This document shows positions 47,958-57,518 of a stretch of DNA of 64,000 nt, piece by piece. The DNA lies in assembly GCF_014205155.1 (NCBI RefSeq), contig NZ_JACHMX010000001.1, positions 6,820,001 to 6,884,000 on the forward strand, read 5' to 3'. Every line of letters starts with the position of its first letter. Positions within the stretch are counted from its first letter, which is position 1. The stretch comes from Amycolatopsis umgeniensis. GTDB lineage: Bacteria; Actinomycetota; Actinomycetes; Mycobacteriales; Pseudonocardiaceae. The position numbers and the translations under genes were made by a program. Below the pieces are notes generated by a model, which made no database searches, was not told the DNA's origin, and saw nothing but the letters and a program-made list of their open reading frames with translations.

Positions 47958-48737
47958 TCAGTTCAGCTTGCGCATGTCGGCGGGCAGGCCGCCGCCGGCG
48001 TAGACGTCCTCGGCGAGCTTCGCCAGCGCGGTGAGCGCGACGTTCTGGGCGAACGGCCCGTAGGAGACCCGGGAGACGCCGAGTGACTGCGCCGTCGCCA
48101 GCGGGATCGAGCCCGGGACGCCGATCAGGTTCACCTTGCGCTCGCCCAGTGCCTCGACCAGCCGCCCGACCTGGGTCTCGTCGAGTTTGCCGGGCACGAA
48201 GAAGTTCGACGCGCCGGCGTCCAGGTACGCGCGGCCCCGGGTGATCGCCTCGGCCAGCACCTCCTCGGGGTCACGGTCGCCCGCCCTGAGGAAGGCGTCG
48301 GTGCGGGCGTTGAGCACGAAGTCGACACCCGCGGACTGAGCGGCGGCGACCGCGGCCTCGACGGCCTTGACGGACTCGTCCAGCGGCTTCATCTGGTCTT
48401 CGAGGTTGCAGCCGACCGCGCCGACCTCGATCGCGCGGGCGACCGTGCCGCCCGGGTCGCCGTAGCCCGCTTCCAGGTCCGCGGTGACCGGCAGATCGCC
48501 CGCCGTCCGGACGATCAGGGCGACCTCGGCGATCATCTCGTCGCGGGGGATCACCTCGCCGTCGGGATAGCCGCGGGCGGCGGCGATGCCGTGGCTCGGG
48601 GTGGCGAGCGCCTGGGTGCCGGGTGTTTCGGCGACGACCTTCGCGGTGATCGCGTCCCAGACGTTGACGACGAGCAGCAGTTCGGGGGCGGCGTGCAGCT
48701 CCTGCAGCCGGGTGGCCTTCTCGGCGATGGAAACCAT
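47958..48737 (-). CDS. Isocitrate lyase / PEP mutase family protein
   Basis: 259 residues, the usual size for the small PEP mutase-like subgroup. It contains VVNVWDAITAKVVAE at the N-terminus, LPVTADLEAGYGD (Mg-binding DxExGYG motif), GCNLEDQ and VLNARTDAFL. The enzyme cleaves or forms C-C or P-C bonds next to a carboxylate via an Mg-stabilised enolate. Members include 2-methylisocitrate lyase-like and carboxyphosphonoenolpyruvate-type enzymes; which applies here is open. Convergent with the acyl-CoA ligase gene, with no gap. Confidence 0.85.
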   Translation of the reverse strand: MVSIAEKATRLQELHAAPELLLVVNVWDAITAKVVAETPGTQALATPSHGIAAARGYPDGEVIPRDEMIAEVALIVRTAGDLPVTADLEAGYGDPGGTVARAIEVGAVGCNLEDQMKPLDESVKAVEAAVAAAQSAGVDFVLNARTDAFLRAGDRDPEEVLAEAITRGRAYLDAGASNFFVPGKLDETQVGRLVEALGERKVNLIGVPGSIPLATAQSLGVSRVSYGPFAQNVALTALAKLAEDVYAGGGLPADMRKLN

Positions 48738-48790
48738 GCCTTCAATCTAGAGGTTGCGAGGGGGTGGGCGGGGGACGCGGCGGCAGGCGC

Positions 48791-50596
48791 TCAAGAAGCC
48801 GCGGTGAGCGCCCCGAGCCCGCTCGCCTGGGTCCGCCAGTCGACCTGGTTCGGCGACCCGCCCGCCCAGCGTTGCCCGATCCGGTTCAGCGGGTCGCGAT
48901 CGGACGCCCAGAGCGAGTCGGCCTGCCGTCGCGCGAAGTCGCGGTAGACCGACGAATTCGTCGCGTTCGCCAAGTCGGCGAGGAAGCGCATGAAGATACC
49001 CTTGAACTGCTTTTGGTTGTCGTCACAGGAGTTCTGCCCGACGTCGCAGGATTCGGTGAGCACGCCGTTCCTGGTCAGCACCGGGCCGGTCACCGCGGCG
49101 TCGGCCAGCCGCCGGGCGGCGTCGAGCCAGCGGGTTTCGCCGGTGGCACGCCAGACCTCGACGAGACCGCCGATGCCGAGACCCTGGTTGTACGTCCAGA
49201 CAGTCTGGCCGTTGTTGCGGCAATCGCGGGTCAGACCGTCGTTGACCAGTCCGTTCGCGTTGACCATCCCGCTGCCGAGGTACCAGTCCGCCGCGGTCCG
49301 GGATCGTTGCAACCACAGCGAATCACCCGGTGTCCGGCGGTGCACGGAAGCCGCGAGCCGCAGGTACAGACCACTGGTGACAGCGTTCTTGTACGTCCGT
49401 TCCCGATCCCACCAGACGCCACCGCCGCAGGAACCCGTGTCCCAGTACCGGTGGACGTAGGCGGCGATCGTGGTCGCCATCGAGAGGTACCGCGGATCGC
49501 CGGTGTGGTCGTAGGCGGCCACCCACGCCAACCCCCACCAGGCGCTGTCGTCGATGGCGCGGCTCTCGAAATTCCCTTCGATGGCATCGGAACCGCGCTC
49601 ACCGGCGGGGAAAACGCCGCGGTTCCGCTCGAAGGTGCGCGCGATGACCCAGTCGTGGCGGCGATCCCCGTGGTCGATGACCGCCGTCAGCGTCGCCGCC
49701 GAGTTCCACCAGCTGCTCGGCCACCAGCCCGGATACGGATCATAGGAGTAGAGGAGCGCGTCGGCCGCCGCCTGTGCGCGCGTCGGTGCCGGGCGCGCCC
49801 ACGCCGTACAGGATCCTTCCTGGTGCCCGGCTTCCCGGCCGCAGGCACGGACGGCACCGCCGTGGTGGCGGCCACGGGGATCGCGGGTCGCGAACAACAC
49901 CGTCCCACCGGTACTCGCGCCCGCGGCGACCTGCGTGCGGCCGAGCGATGAACCGCCCGCCCAGCTCGCTCCGGCGTCCCACGAGCGATCCAGCCAGATC
50001 TCGTCGCCCCGCGCACCGGATTCGATGGTGCCCCAGGCCATCGCGTTCCGGTCGACGTGCAGGCGGATCGTGCGCCCGAACAACGTCGTCGCGGGAACCG
50101 GCTGGGTGTCGCCGTTCGCCTGGGTCGTGCCGTCGCAGACGACATCGCAGACCGTCGGGTGAATCCATTCGGTACAGGCGACCCCGGCGGCGTCCCCGCA
50201 CGCGCGGATCAGGCCGCGCCGGTGCTCGCCGGGATCGGTCACGTTGTACATCAAGGTTCTCGTGCCGGTCCAAGAGCCGGGAATGATCGCTTTGCCCAGC
50301 AACCCTTCCCAAGTCGCGCCGCCGTCCCAAGACCGGTCGAGCCAGACCGAATCCCCGGCGGAGCCGCGATCGATGCTGCCCCAGGCCATCCCGTCGGCGT
50401 CGGAGACGTGCAGCCGGACCTGGCGCCCGTTGAGCGCTTTGTCCGGAACCGGGAACGTGTCTTGCTGTGCGTGAGAAGGGTCGAGCGTGTCGCAGGAGAG
50501 CACGCAGACCGCCGCCGCGGAAGTGACCGGTTCCGCCGCCGGTACGGGAATCGCTGTCAGGATCAGGGAAAGCGCGAGATGGAGCAGCGGTGACAT
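48791..50596 (-). CDS. Secreted GH76-type glycosidase with two N-terminal repeat domains
   Basis: 601 residues from the Met that directly begins a signal peptide (MSPLLHLALSLILTAIP); an ATG at 50647 would add 17 basic residues. Two homologous domains of about 120 residues follow (both with RLHV..D..AWG.I..G..GD..WLDRSWD), each with a Cys pair. The rest resembles GH76: alpha/alpha toroid with AIDDSAWWGLAW, where the adjacent aspartates match the catalytic DD, and VWTYNQGLGIGGLVE. GH76 enzymes cut alpha-1,6-mannan. Secreted; likely acts on fungal or own-wall mannan. No regulator gene adjacent. Confidence 0.82.
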   Translation of the reverse strand: MSPLLHLALSLILTAIPVPAAEPVTSAAAVCVLSCDTLDPSHAQQDTFPVPDKALNGRQVRLHVSDADGMAWGSIDRGSAGDSVWLDRSWDGGATWEGLLGKAIIPGSWTGTRTLMYNVTDPGEHRRGLIRACGDAAGVACTEWIHPTVCDVVCDGTTQANGDTQPVPATTLFGRTIRLHVDRNAMAWGTIESGARGDEIWLDRSWDAGASWAGGSSLGRTQVAAGASTGGTVLFATRDPRGRHHGGAVRACGREAGHQEGSCTAWARPAPTRAQAAADALLYSYDPYPGWWPSSWWNSAATLTAVIDHGDRRHDWVIARTFERNRGVFPAGERGSDAIEGNFESRAIDDSAWWGLAWVAAYDHTGDPRYLSMATTIAAYVHRYWDTGSCGGGVWWDRERTYKNAVTSGLYLRLAASVHRRTPGDSLWLQRSRTAADWYLGSGMVNANGLVNDGLTRDCRNNGQTVWTYNQGLGIGGLVEVWRATGETRWLDAARRLADAAVTGPVLTRNGVLTESCDVGQNSCDDNQKQFKGIFMRFLADLANATNSSVYRDFARRQADSLWASDRDPLNRIGQRWAGGSPNQVDWRTQASGLGALTAAS

Positions 50597-50768
50597 CGTT
50601 GTCCGCCCTCGGGATCGGCCAAGCACCGGATCTGGGACGGCTTTCATGATCCGGGTTTGATCACCGACCGGTCAACGGGGACCACCGGTCAGATCACGGG
50701 ACAGAATTCCTGTTACGCGCCGAGGCCAGGACACGATGTCTAGGGATGTCACTTCGAGTGGAGGTCCC

Positions 50769-51101
50769 GTGGAGCTGACGATCAACGCCGCAGGCGACGA
50801 ACAAGCGCTGAAAGAGTTCTGCGACTGGCTGCGCGCCGACGCCGACGTGCTCCGGTCCGCGACGATCAGCACCGCGGAGTCGCCGGACTTGGTCCACCTG
50901 GGGGCGTTCGAGGCCATCTTCATGTCCATCGGCTCCTTGACCGGGCTGGCCAACCTCGGCATCGCGTGGGGTAATTTTCTCCACTCCCGCAAGGAAACAC
51001 CCCCGTTCACCATCACGATCGAGGGTGCCCTGACCGGCGAACAACGTGCCATGCTCCGGAACCTGGACCTCCCGCTGGCCCGTCCGGAAGACGTCGAGTG
51101 A
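50769..51101 (+). CDS. EACC1-like small protein (effector-associated constant component type)
   Basis: 110 residues from GTG with GGAGGT at a normal distance; an ATG at 50736 in frame would add 11 residues. Pattern: MELTINAAG strand, helix ALKEFCDWLRAD, strand, a glycine/hydrophobic helix LGAFEAIFMSIGSLTGLANLGIAWGNFLHSR, then FTITIEG and a terminal helix. This matches the plan of EACC1 proteins, described as constant partners in actinobacterial conflict systems. The resemblance is by pattern only. It precedes the channel-receptor gene by 131 bases in the same orientation. Confidence 0.5.
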   Translation: MELTINAAGDEQALKEFCDWLRADADVLRSATISTAESPDLVHLGAFEAIFMSIGSLTGLANLGIAWGNFLHSRKETPPFTITIEGALTGEQRAMLRNLDLPLARPEDVE

Positions 51102-51232
51102 CCGCCGATCGTCCACTGTGGATGGCTGTCGAGGCGTGTCACCGGATCAGGGGATGGAGGTCTCTCGATCGGGTAGCCGGGCGCTGCCTACTCTCGGTTC
51201 GCCAGTGAACCGACAGTCCCGGAGGTCCGCCC

Positions 51233-53788
51233 GTGCCGGAGAGGCCCGACACCGCGGCCACGCTGACCCATCAGGCGGCCAGGCTCGCCGGATCGGATCC
51301 CGCGCTGGCCCGTGAACTGCTGGGCGCCGCGCTCGCGAAGGACTACGACTACGAACCCGCGTGGCGCTGGCTCGCCGACCTGGTCACCGACGACGGCGAA
51401 CGGAAGTTCTGCCTCGACAGGGCGTACGCGATCAAGGTCGACTCGGCGACCGCCCGGGCCCGCAAGGCGCTGGCCGCCGTGCCGCCCGCGCCACCCGCCG
51501 AGATCGCCGACCTGATCGACCCGTCGCCACCCGCCATGCCCGCTCCCGGCCGTCGCCGGACCGCGCGCTGGGTCGCGATGGGCGCGGCCGCGGTCGTCCT
51601 GTTCTCGGTGCTCGGGGTGTGGTCGGTGGCGGGTGACGATCGCGGCGAGCCGGTCCAGATCGCGCTGGTGGCGGGGATGACCGGATCCAACGCCGTGGCC
51701 GCTTCGCATATGGAGCGCGCGGTGCGCATGCATCTCGACACCGTGAACGCCGCGGGTGGGGTCGACGGGCATCCGGTGGAACTGCTCGTCCACGACGACG
51801 AGGACACCGTGGACAAGGCGGTCGACATCGCGCGGCGGATCGTCCACGAGAACAAGGCGATGTTCGTCATCGGGCACGCCGGCAGCGAGACCGCGCTCGC
51901 GGCGGCGCCGATCTACCAGCGGGCCAGGATCCCGGCCATCACCCCGTCCGCGGGCGCGTCGCGGATCACCGACGGCAGCGACTGGTACTTCCGCAGCATG
52001 TTCGGGAACCGGACCCAGAGCGACTTCCTCTCCGTCTACATCTCGCGTGTCCTGGGCTCGGCCACCGCGGCCGTCGTCCACGAGGAGGACGAGGACGGCC
52101 GATCCGGCAGGGAGACGTTCCTGGAGTCGTTCGGCGAGTTCGGCCGGGTGACCGCCGATCTGCCGATCGCGCTGGGGGCGGAATCGCGCGCGGCGTCGGT
52201 GCGGGCCGCGGTCGCCGAGCTCGGGACCCACGATCCGGGTGAGCCGATCCTGCTCGCCGTCAAGGAAAAGAGCGGCCTCGAGCTGGTGGAAGCGCTGCGT
52301 TCCGCCGGTGTCACGGCGCCCATCGTCGGGGTCTCGGCGCTGAGTTCGCGTACCTTTCACGCCTCACTGGTCGAAGCGGAACGGAAGCACGGCCGTCCGG
52401 GTTCGCTCACCGGGAACCTGTTCATGGGGACGCCGATGGCCCACGACTCGCTGTCCGGCACCGCCCAGGTCTGGGCCGACGCCTACGAGCGCCGCTACGG
52501 GGAACGCCCGCAATGGCAGGCCGCGACGGCCAGGCAGGCCGTCAACGTCGGCTTGCACGCGATGCAGACCGGCGGTCTCGACTTCGACGAGGAACACCGC
52601 GAGCGGGACCGCGTGCGCGTGCGCGACACGATGGCGTCGTTGAAGGACAAGAAGAACTCCTTTCCCGCGCTGCTGGGACCCCTGTATTTCACGGCGAACG
52701 GGTCGGCGCAGATGGCGGTGTCCGTCGTGACCAGCGACGGGGCCCGGTTCGTCTCGGCGCCGACGCAGTTCACGATCCACGAGCCGCTGACCGAGGAAGC
52801 CTTGAAGGCCGACGTGGCAGAGGGGAACGTCATCGCGGTCAAGAACCGGTATCTGAGCCGCCGTCAGGTGGTGGCCACCGGGATCAACTTCAACGAGATC
52901 CGCGAGCTGGACACCGCGGCGGGCACCTACTTCGTCGACTTCTTCGTCTGGTTGAAGTACGCCGGCAGCCATGGCGCGGCCGACGTGCAGTTCATCAACG
53001 CGGTCCGCCCCGATCTGGCGCTCGGGGAGCCTTTGCGTGATGTCACCGAGAACGGGCGCACCTATCGCCTGTACCGGGTCGCCGACCGGTTCAAGAGCGG
53101 CCTGGAGTTCCGAGACTTCCCCTTCGACCGCCAGCGGCTCACCGTCCTGCTGCAGAACCGGACGCAGACCGCCGACCAGGTGTCGTACGTGACCGACAAG
53201 GAGATCCTCGACCAGGATCCCCGGGTCTACCTGCGCAGTGGCGCCGACGCGACCGCCGACATCAACCAGGTCCCGAACTGGGTCGCCTCGTCGGTCCGGT
53301 TCTACCGGCAGACCGTCGGCAGCAGCGACGCGCTGGGCGACGGCCAGTCCACGGGAGCCGCGGCCGGCATCCACTACAGCCAATACGCGGGCGAGATCGA
53401 GCTCAAACGCGACACGCTGCCGTTCCTGATCAAGAACCTGCTGCCGCTGGTCCTGCTGATCAGCGTCACGTTCCTGTGCCTGTTCTTCAAACCGGCCGAC
53501 GACAGGGCGGCCGTGTCGATGGGCGTCACCGCGATCCTGAGCACCGCGGTCCTGCTCAACAACGTGACCTCCCAACTTCCCTCGGTCAGCTACATCGTGG
53601 CCCTGGAATGGGGGTACTACTCGTTCATCCTGCTCGCCGGGATCTGCGTCCTGATCACCATGCTGCGCAAACGTCTCGCGGTGACGAAACGTGACAACGC
53701 CGAACTGGCCCTGAGCCGAGCCGCCCGCATCGGGTACCCCGTCTACCTCCTGGCGGTCGTGCTCTGTTTCGCGGTCGTCTACGGGTGA
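51233..53788 (+). CDS. Periplasmic-binding-protein / pentameric ligand-gated ion channel fusion
   Basis: 851 residues from GTG. Residues 1-100 are helical and TPR-like (AWRWLADLV...FCLDRAYAIK), presumably cytoplasmic. A membrane helix lies at 109-130. From 141 to about 520 is a type 1 periplasmic-binding fold of the Leu/Ile/Val-binding type (IALVAGMTGSNA, NAAGGVDGHPVELLVHDDE, FVIGHAGSETA). From about 530 is a Cys-loop-receptor-like beta domain with the Pro-loop LEFRDFPFDRQ (FPFD at 629-632) and no Cys-loop cysteines. Four membrane helices follow: M1 about 730-753, M2 757-784 (AAVSMGVTAILSTAVLL ending LP), M3 787-810, M4 829-850. The fold predicts a pentameric channel gated by a small molecule. 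Confidence 0.85.
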   Translation: MPERPDTAATLTHQAARLAGSDPALARELLGAALAKDYDYEPAWRWLADLVTDDGERKFCLDRAYAIKVDSATARARKALAAVPPAPPAEIADLIDPSPPAMPAPGRRRTARWVAMGAAAVVLFSVLGVWSVAGDDRGEPVQIALVAGMTGSNAVAASHMERAVRMHLDTVNAAGGVDGHPVELLVHDDEDTVDKAVDIARRIVHENKAMFVIGHAGSETALAAAPIYQRARIPAITPSAGASRITDGSDWYFRSMFGNRTQSDFLSVYISRVLGSATAAVVHEEDEDGRSGRETFLESFGEFGRVTADLPIALGAESRAASVRAAVAELGTHDPGEPILLAVKEKSGLELVEALRSAGVTAPIVGVSALSSRTFHASLVEAERKHGRPGSLTGNLFMGTPMAHDSLSGTAQVWADAYERRYGERPQWQAATARQAVNVGLHAMQTGGLDFDEEHRERDRVRVRDTMASLKDKKNSFPALLGPLYFTANGSAQMAVSVVTSDGARFVSAPTQFTIHEPLTEEALKADVAEGNVIAVKNRYLSRRQVVATGINFNEIRELDTAAGTYFVDFFVWLKYAGSHGAADVQFINAVRPDLALGEPLRDVTENGRTYRLYRVADRFKSGLEFRDFPFDRQRLTVLLQNRTQTADQVSYVTDKEILDQDPRVYLRSGADATADINQVPNWVASSVRFYRQTVGSSDALGDGQSTGAAAGIHYSQYAGEIELKRDTLPFLIKNLLPLVLLISVTFLCLFFKPADDRAAVSMGVTAILSTAVLLNNVTSQLPSVSYIVALEWGYYSFILLAGICVLITMLRKRLAVTKRDNAELALSRAARIGYPVYLLAVVLCFAVVYG

Positions 53789-53794
53789 GGTCGG

Positions 53795-55039
53795 TCACGC
53801 GCCGCTTCCCAGCCACCGCAACGTTTCCAGTGCGACAGCCACGTCCACCGCGTTCTCCGCCAACGGCCGCGGGAGCAGTTCGTCGGCCCGCGCCAGCCGC
53901 CGGACGACGGTGTTCCGGTGGGTGTAGAGCCGCTCCGCGGTCCGTGTCGTGTTGCCCAGTTCGTGCACGTAGGCCCGGACGGTCTCGCGGGTTTCGGCGT
54001 CGGCGTGCCGGAGTTCGCCGAGGGTGTCGGCGACGAACTCGCTCGCCTGCGCCAGATCGCCGGTGAGCAACGCGAGCAGCTGGATGTCCTGGTAGCGCGC
54101 GATCTGCTGCGGTGAGGTGAGCCGGGCGAGCATCCGCTGGGTGGCGGCGGCGTCCAGATGGCTGCGGCGGAAGCCGTCGATGCCGCTGCCGGGCCGTCCC
54201 AAGGCCACCCGGACGTCGGGGTGGGGCGCGAGGTCTTCGGCGAGCCGGTCCGCTCGCGGCGGGGTCCGGCCGGGCAGCCACACCCACAGGGCGGCGGCGC
54301 TGGCGACCACGGTCAGGCGGTGCGAAGCGCCGCTGGCCCGCATGAGCGTCTCGGCGGCGGTTTCGAGCTGCTGGGACGACGGCGTGACCGAGCCGCTCCA
54401 GACGATCGCGGCCGTATGCGGACCGGCGAGCGGGTAGCCCAGTTGCGCCTCGGCCCGCGAACGGCTGATGGGAGCGCCTTCCAGCAGCAGTGTGACCGTG
54501 GCGCGCCGTTCGGCGTGGGCGCCGCGGGTCAGTTCCGTGCGTTCGGCGGCCATCCGTTCGGACACCGCGGCGACGGTGTCCTCGATGAACGTGGTGATCG
54601 AAAGCGACGAGACGTCCAGCAGCTCGCGGAGCAGGACAGGGTCCGACGTGAGGTCGAAACAGATCTCGATCCACCGCCGCCAGGCCACCCCCTGCGCCCG
54701 CCGGTAGGCGTCGAGACCGCCGGAGTCGAAGCCGCGCCGGACCATGTCGCGGGCGCCTTCGAGCACTTCCTGGTTCAGGTTGGCGGAGACCCGCTTGCCG
54801 GGGTGCTGCACGTTGGCGGCCGCCCAGTGCAGCAGATTCGCCAGATTCGCGCGCTTCGTCCCCTCGGTGAGGACGGGGTCCTCGGCGACCGCGCGCATGC
54901 TGCCGCCGCCGAGCGAAGCTTCGTGCAGCTCCTCGATCCATTCGGCGCGCGGATGCAGGACGATCTCCGCGCCACGCCGGAAGAGATCGTGCGCCCCGGG
55001 GGACAGGGTCGGCCACCGCGCTGCGGCACTTTGCACCAT
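53795..55039 (-). CDS. PucR family transcriptional regulator
   Basis: 414 residues. N-terminal helical region, a central GGDEF-like part (around [13 protein letters not shown]), and the C-terminal PucR/CdaR helix-turn-helix ([19 protein letters not shown], then [21 protein letters not shown]). Such proteins are transcriptional activators responding to pathway metabolites. It diverges from the MymA-like operon with 89 bases between starts; a large palindrome overlaps its own start codon. It therefore probably controls that operon and itself. Confidence 0.87.
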   Translation of the reverse strand: MVQSAAARWPTLSPGAHDLFRRGAEIVLHPRAEWIEELHEASLGGGSMRAVAEDPVLTEGTKRANLANLLHWAAANVQHPGKRVSANLNQEVLEGARDMVRRGFDSGGLDAYRRAQGVAWRRWIEICFDLTSDPVLLRELLDVSSLSITTFIEDTVAAVSERMAAERTELTRGAHAERRATVTLLLEGAPISRSRAEAQLGYPLAGPHTAAIVWSGSVTPSSQQLETAAETLMRASGASHRLTVVASAAALWVWLPGRTPPRADRLAEDLAPHPDVRVALGRPGSGIDGFRRSHLDAAATQRMLARLTSPQQIARYQDIQLLALLTGDLAQASEFVADTLGELRHADAETRETVRAYVHELGNTTRTAERLYTHRNTVVRRLARADELLPRPLAENAVDVAVALETLRWLGSGA

Positions 55040-55067
55040 GGGTCCATGATGATGGTGCAGATAGTGC
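55026..55067. promoter_or_regulatory. Nested palindrome at the PucR start, candidate operator
   Basis: TGCACCAT at 55032-55039 pairs with ATGGTGCA at 55052-55059, flanked by GCACT at 55026-55030 and AGTGC at 55063-55067. It covers the PucR start codon and the shared upstream region, as expected for an autoregulatory site. Confidence 0.45.
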
Positions 55068-55128
55068 TAGCGCAATTCCCCGGCGGACCCGCATCGTAAG
55101 GGGAACCGAGACGAGGCTGGAGTACCGC

Positions 55129-56622
55129 ATGACGACGAGCACACCCGTCGAGCACCTCGACGTGGTCATCATCGGTGCCGGGATTTCCGGGATCGGGGCC
55201 GCGCGCTACCTGAAGACCGAGCATCCGGGCAAGAAGTTCGCCGTCCTGGAGGCCCGCGGCGCGTCCGGCGGCACCTGGGACCTGTTCCGCTACCCCGGCA
55301 TCCGGTCGGACTCCGACCTCCACACCTTCGGCTACGAGTTCAAGCCGTGGCGGGACAAGCAGTCCATCGCCGACGCGCCCCGGATCCTGTCGTACCTGCG
55401 CGAGACGGTCACCGAGAACGGCCTCGAGCCCAGCATCCGCTACCACCACAAGCTGCTCTCGGCCGCCTGGTCGAGTGACGAGGCCCGGTGGCTGCTGGAG
55501 ATCGAGCGGACCGACACCGGTGAGCGCACGCAGCTCAGCGCGGGCTGGGTGTTCAACGCCGGCGGCTACTACCGCTACGACGAGGGCTTCACCCCGGACT
55601 TCGAGGGCCGCGACCGCTTCACCGGCACGATCGTGCACCCGCAGCACTGGCCGGAGGACCTCGACTACGCGGGCAAGCGCGTCCTCGTGATCGGCAGCGG
55701 CGCCACCGCGGTCACCCTGATCCCGGCGATGGCGGGGACCGCGGCGCACGTGACGATGCTCCAGCGCACCCCGACCTACGTCATGCCGGTGCCGCGCGAG
55801 GACAAGATCGCCAACGGCCTGCGCAAGATCCTCGGCGACGAGCGCGCCTACTCGCTCACCCGCCGCAAGAACATCCGCAAGGGGCTCGCGGTCTGGCAGT
55901 TCTGCCAGAAGTTCCCCAAGCTCGCCCGCTCGCTCATCCGCTACGTCAACAAGAAGCAGCTCCCCAAGGGCTATCCGGTCGACGAGCACTTCAACCCGCC
56001 GTACGACCCGTGGGACCAGCGGCTGTGCGCGGTGCCCGGTGGCGACCTGTTCGCCGCCATCCGCAAGGGCAAGGCCGATGTCGTCACCGACAAGATCGCG
56101 ACCTTCACCGAAAAGGGTGTGCTGCTCGAATCCGGACGCGAGCTGGAGGCGGATGTCGTCATCACCGCCACCGGCCTGAACCTCCAGGTGTTCGGCGGGG
56201 CGAAGCTCAGCGTCGACGGCAAACCGGTGATCCTGCCGGAAACCGTGGCGTACAAGGGAATGATGCTTTCGGACGTGCCGAACGCCGCTTTCGCGATCGG
56301 CTACACGAACTCGTCGTGGACGCTCAAGATCGGCCTGCTGTGCGAGCACTTCTGCCGTCTGCTGGCGCATATGGACACCCACGGCTACGACGTCTGCCGT
56401 CCCGTCCTCGCCGATCCGGACATGCCCACGAAGCCGTTCCTGGACTTCGCCGCCGGGTACGTGCAGCGCGCGCTCGACCAGCTCCCGCGCCAGGGCGACC
56501 GCATGCCGTGGCTGACCTCGATGAGCTATCACTCGGACATCAAGCTGCTGCGCGCGGACGACATCACCGACCCCGAGCTGCACTTCTCCCGTGCGAAGGT
56601 CCGGGAAGCGGTGAGCTCGTGA
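55129..56622 (+). CDS. Flavin-containing monooxygenase, MymA-like
   Basis: 497 residues. N-terminal FAD Rossmann motif [33 protein letters not shown], then the family motif region [17 protein letters not shown], a second nucleotide-binding motif VIGSGATAV, and ATGLNLQ towards the end. Many blocks ([29 protein letters not shown]) recall M. tuberculosis MymA (Rv3083), a Baeyer-Villiger-type oxygenase. Followed by hydrolase and SDR genes with 4-base overlaps, the same gene order as the mymA locus. Likely oxidises a lipid or ketone with NADPH and O2; the substrate is unknown. Confidence 0.9.
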   Translation: MTTSTPVEHLDVVIIGAGISGIGAARYLKTEHPGKKFAVLEARGASGGTWDLFRYPGIRSDSDLHTFGYEFKPWRDKQSIADAPRILSYLRETVTENGLEPSIRYHHKLLSAAWSSDEARWLLEIERTDTGERTQLSAGWVFNAGGYYRYDEGFTPDFEGRDRFTGTIVHPQHWPEDLDYAGKRVLVIGSGATAVTLIPAMAGTAAHVTMLQRTPTYVMPVPREDKIANGLRKILGDERAYSLTRRKNIRKGLAVWQFCQKFPKLARSLIRYVNKKQLPKGYPVDEHFNPPYDPWDQRLCAVPGGDLFAAIRKGKADVVTDKIATFTEKGVLLESGRELEADVVITATGLNLQVFGGAKLSVDGKPVILPETVAYKGMMLSDVPNAAFAIGYTNSSWTLKIGLLCEHFCRLLAHMDTHGYDVCRPVLADPDMPTKPFLDFAAGYVQRALDQLPRQGDRMPWLTSMSYHSDIKLLRADDITDPELHFSRAKVREAVSS

Positions 56623-57518
56623 CCGACAGCTTCGCCGACCTGCCCGGCGGCCCGCGGATCTGCTACCGCGAAGACGGGCCCGCCGACGGGGTACCGCTGG
56701 TGCTGATCGCCGGGCTCGGCCTGGATCTCACGTCGTGGCCGCGGGAAATGATCGACGGTTTCACCCGCCGCGGCTTCCGCGTCATCCGGTTCGACAACCG
56801 GGACGCGGGCTGCTCGGACCGGATCAAGGCGCCGAATCCCGGCAAACTCAGGCAGTTGCTGGCCCGGCCGCTGCCGGACGCGTACGACCTGGGGGACATG
56901 GCGGCGGACACCGTCGGCCTGCTGGACCACCTGGGCATCGAGAAGACACACCTGGTCGGCATGTCGATGGGCGGCATGATCGCCCAGACGGTCGCGGCCA
57001 GGAACCCCGGCCGGGTCCTGTCGCTGACGTCGATCTTCTCCACCACCGGACATCGCCGGGTCGGGCAGCCCGCCCGGTCGACGTTGCTGCGCATGGCGAG
57101 GCGTCCCGCGCGGACGGTCGAGGAATCGGTGGTCGGACATCTGGCGATGATGGGCCACCTCGGCTCGTCCACGTTCCCGCTGGACAAGGACGTCGAGACG
57201 GCCTGGGCCACCGGCCTGTGGGAACGCGCCGGAGGCAGGCGGGCCCGCAGCGGCATCGCCCGCCAGATCGGCGCGATCCAGGCCAGCGGTGACCGCACCG
57301 CCGAACTCGGCCGCGTCACCTGCCCGACCGTCGTGGTCCACGGGGACACCGACCGCATGGTCCACCACAGCGGCGGGCGCGCGACCGCGAAGGCCGTGCA
57401 CGGTGCCCGCTATGTGGAAATCCCAGGGATGGGCCACCACATCGCTCCGGACCTCGTCGGCCAGCTCGTCGAGCTGACCGCCGAACTGGCACTCGATCCG
57501 GCAGGAGAATCCCGATGA
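56619..57518 (+). CDS. Alpha/beta hydrolase
   Basis: 299 residues from the GTG that overlaps the upstream TGA (GTGA). Nucleophile elbow GMSMGG near residue 113, oxyanion turn IAGLGLD near 30, late acid GDTDRM near 245 and the catalytic His in GMGHHIAPD near 272. Sequence blocks such as [14 protein letters not shown] are common to hydrolases in FMO-containing operons. It may open the ester or lactone made by the monooxygenase. Frame-overlapping stop/start junctions on both sides show tight translational coupling. Confidence 0.9.
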   Translation: MTDSFADLPGGPRICYREDGPADGVPLVLIAGLGLDLTSWPREMIDGFTRRGFRVIRFDNRDAGCSDRIKAPNPGKLRQLLARPLPDAYDLGDMAADTVGLLDHLGIEKTHLVGMSMGGMIAQTVAARNPGRVLSLTSIFSTTGHRRVGQPARSTLLRMARRPARTVEESVVGHLAMMGHLGSSTFPLDKDVETAWATGLWERAGGRRARSGIARQIGAIQASGDRTAELGRVTCPTVVVHGDTDRMVHHSGGRATAKAVHGARYVEIPGMGHHIAPDLVGQLVELTAELALDPAGESR

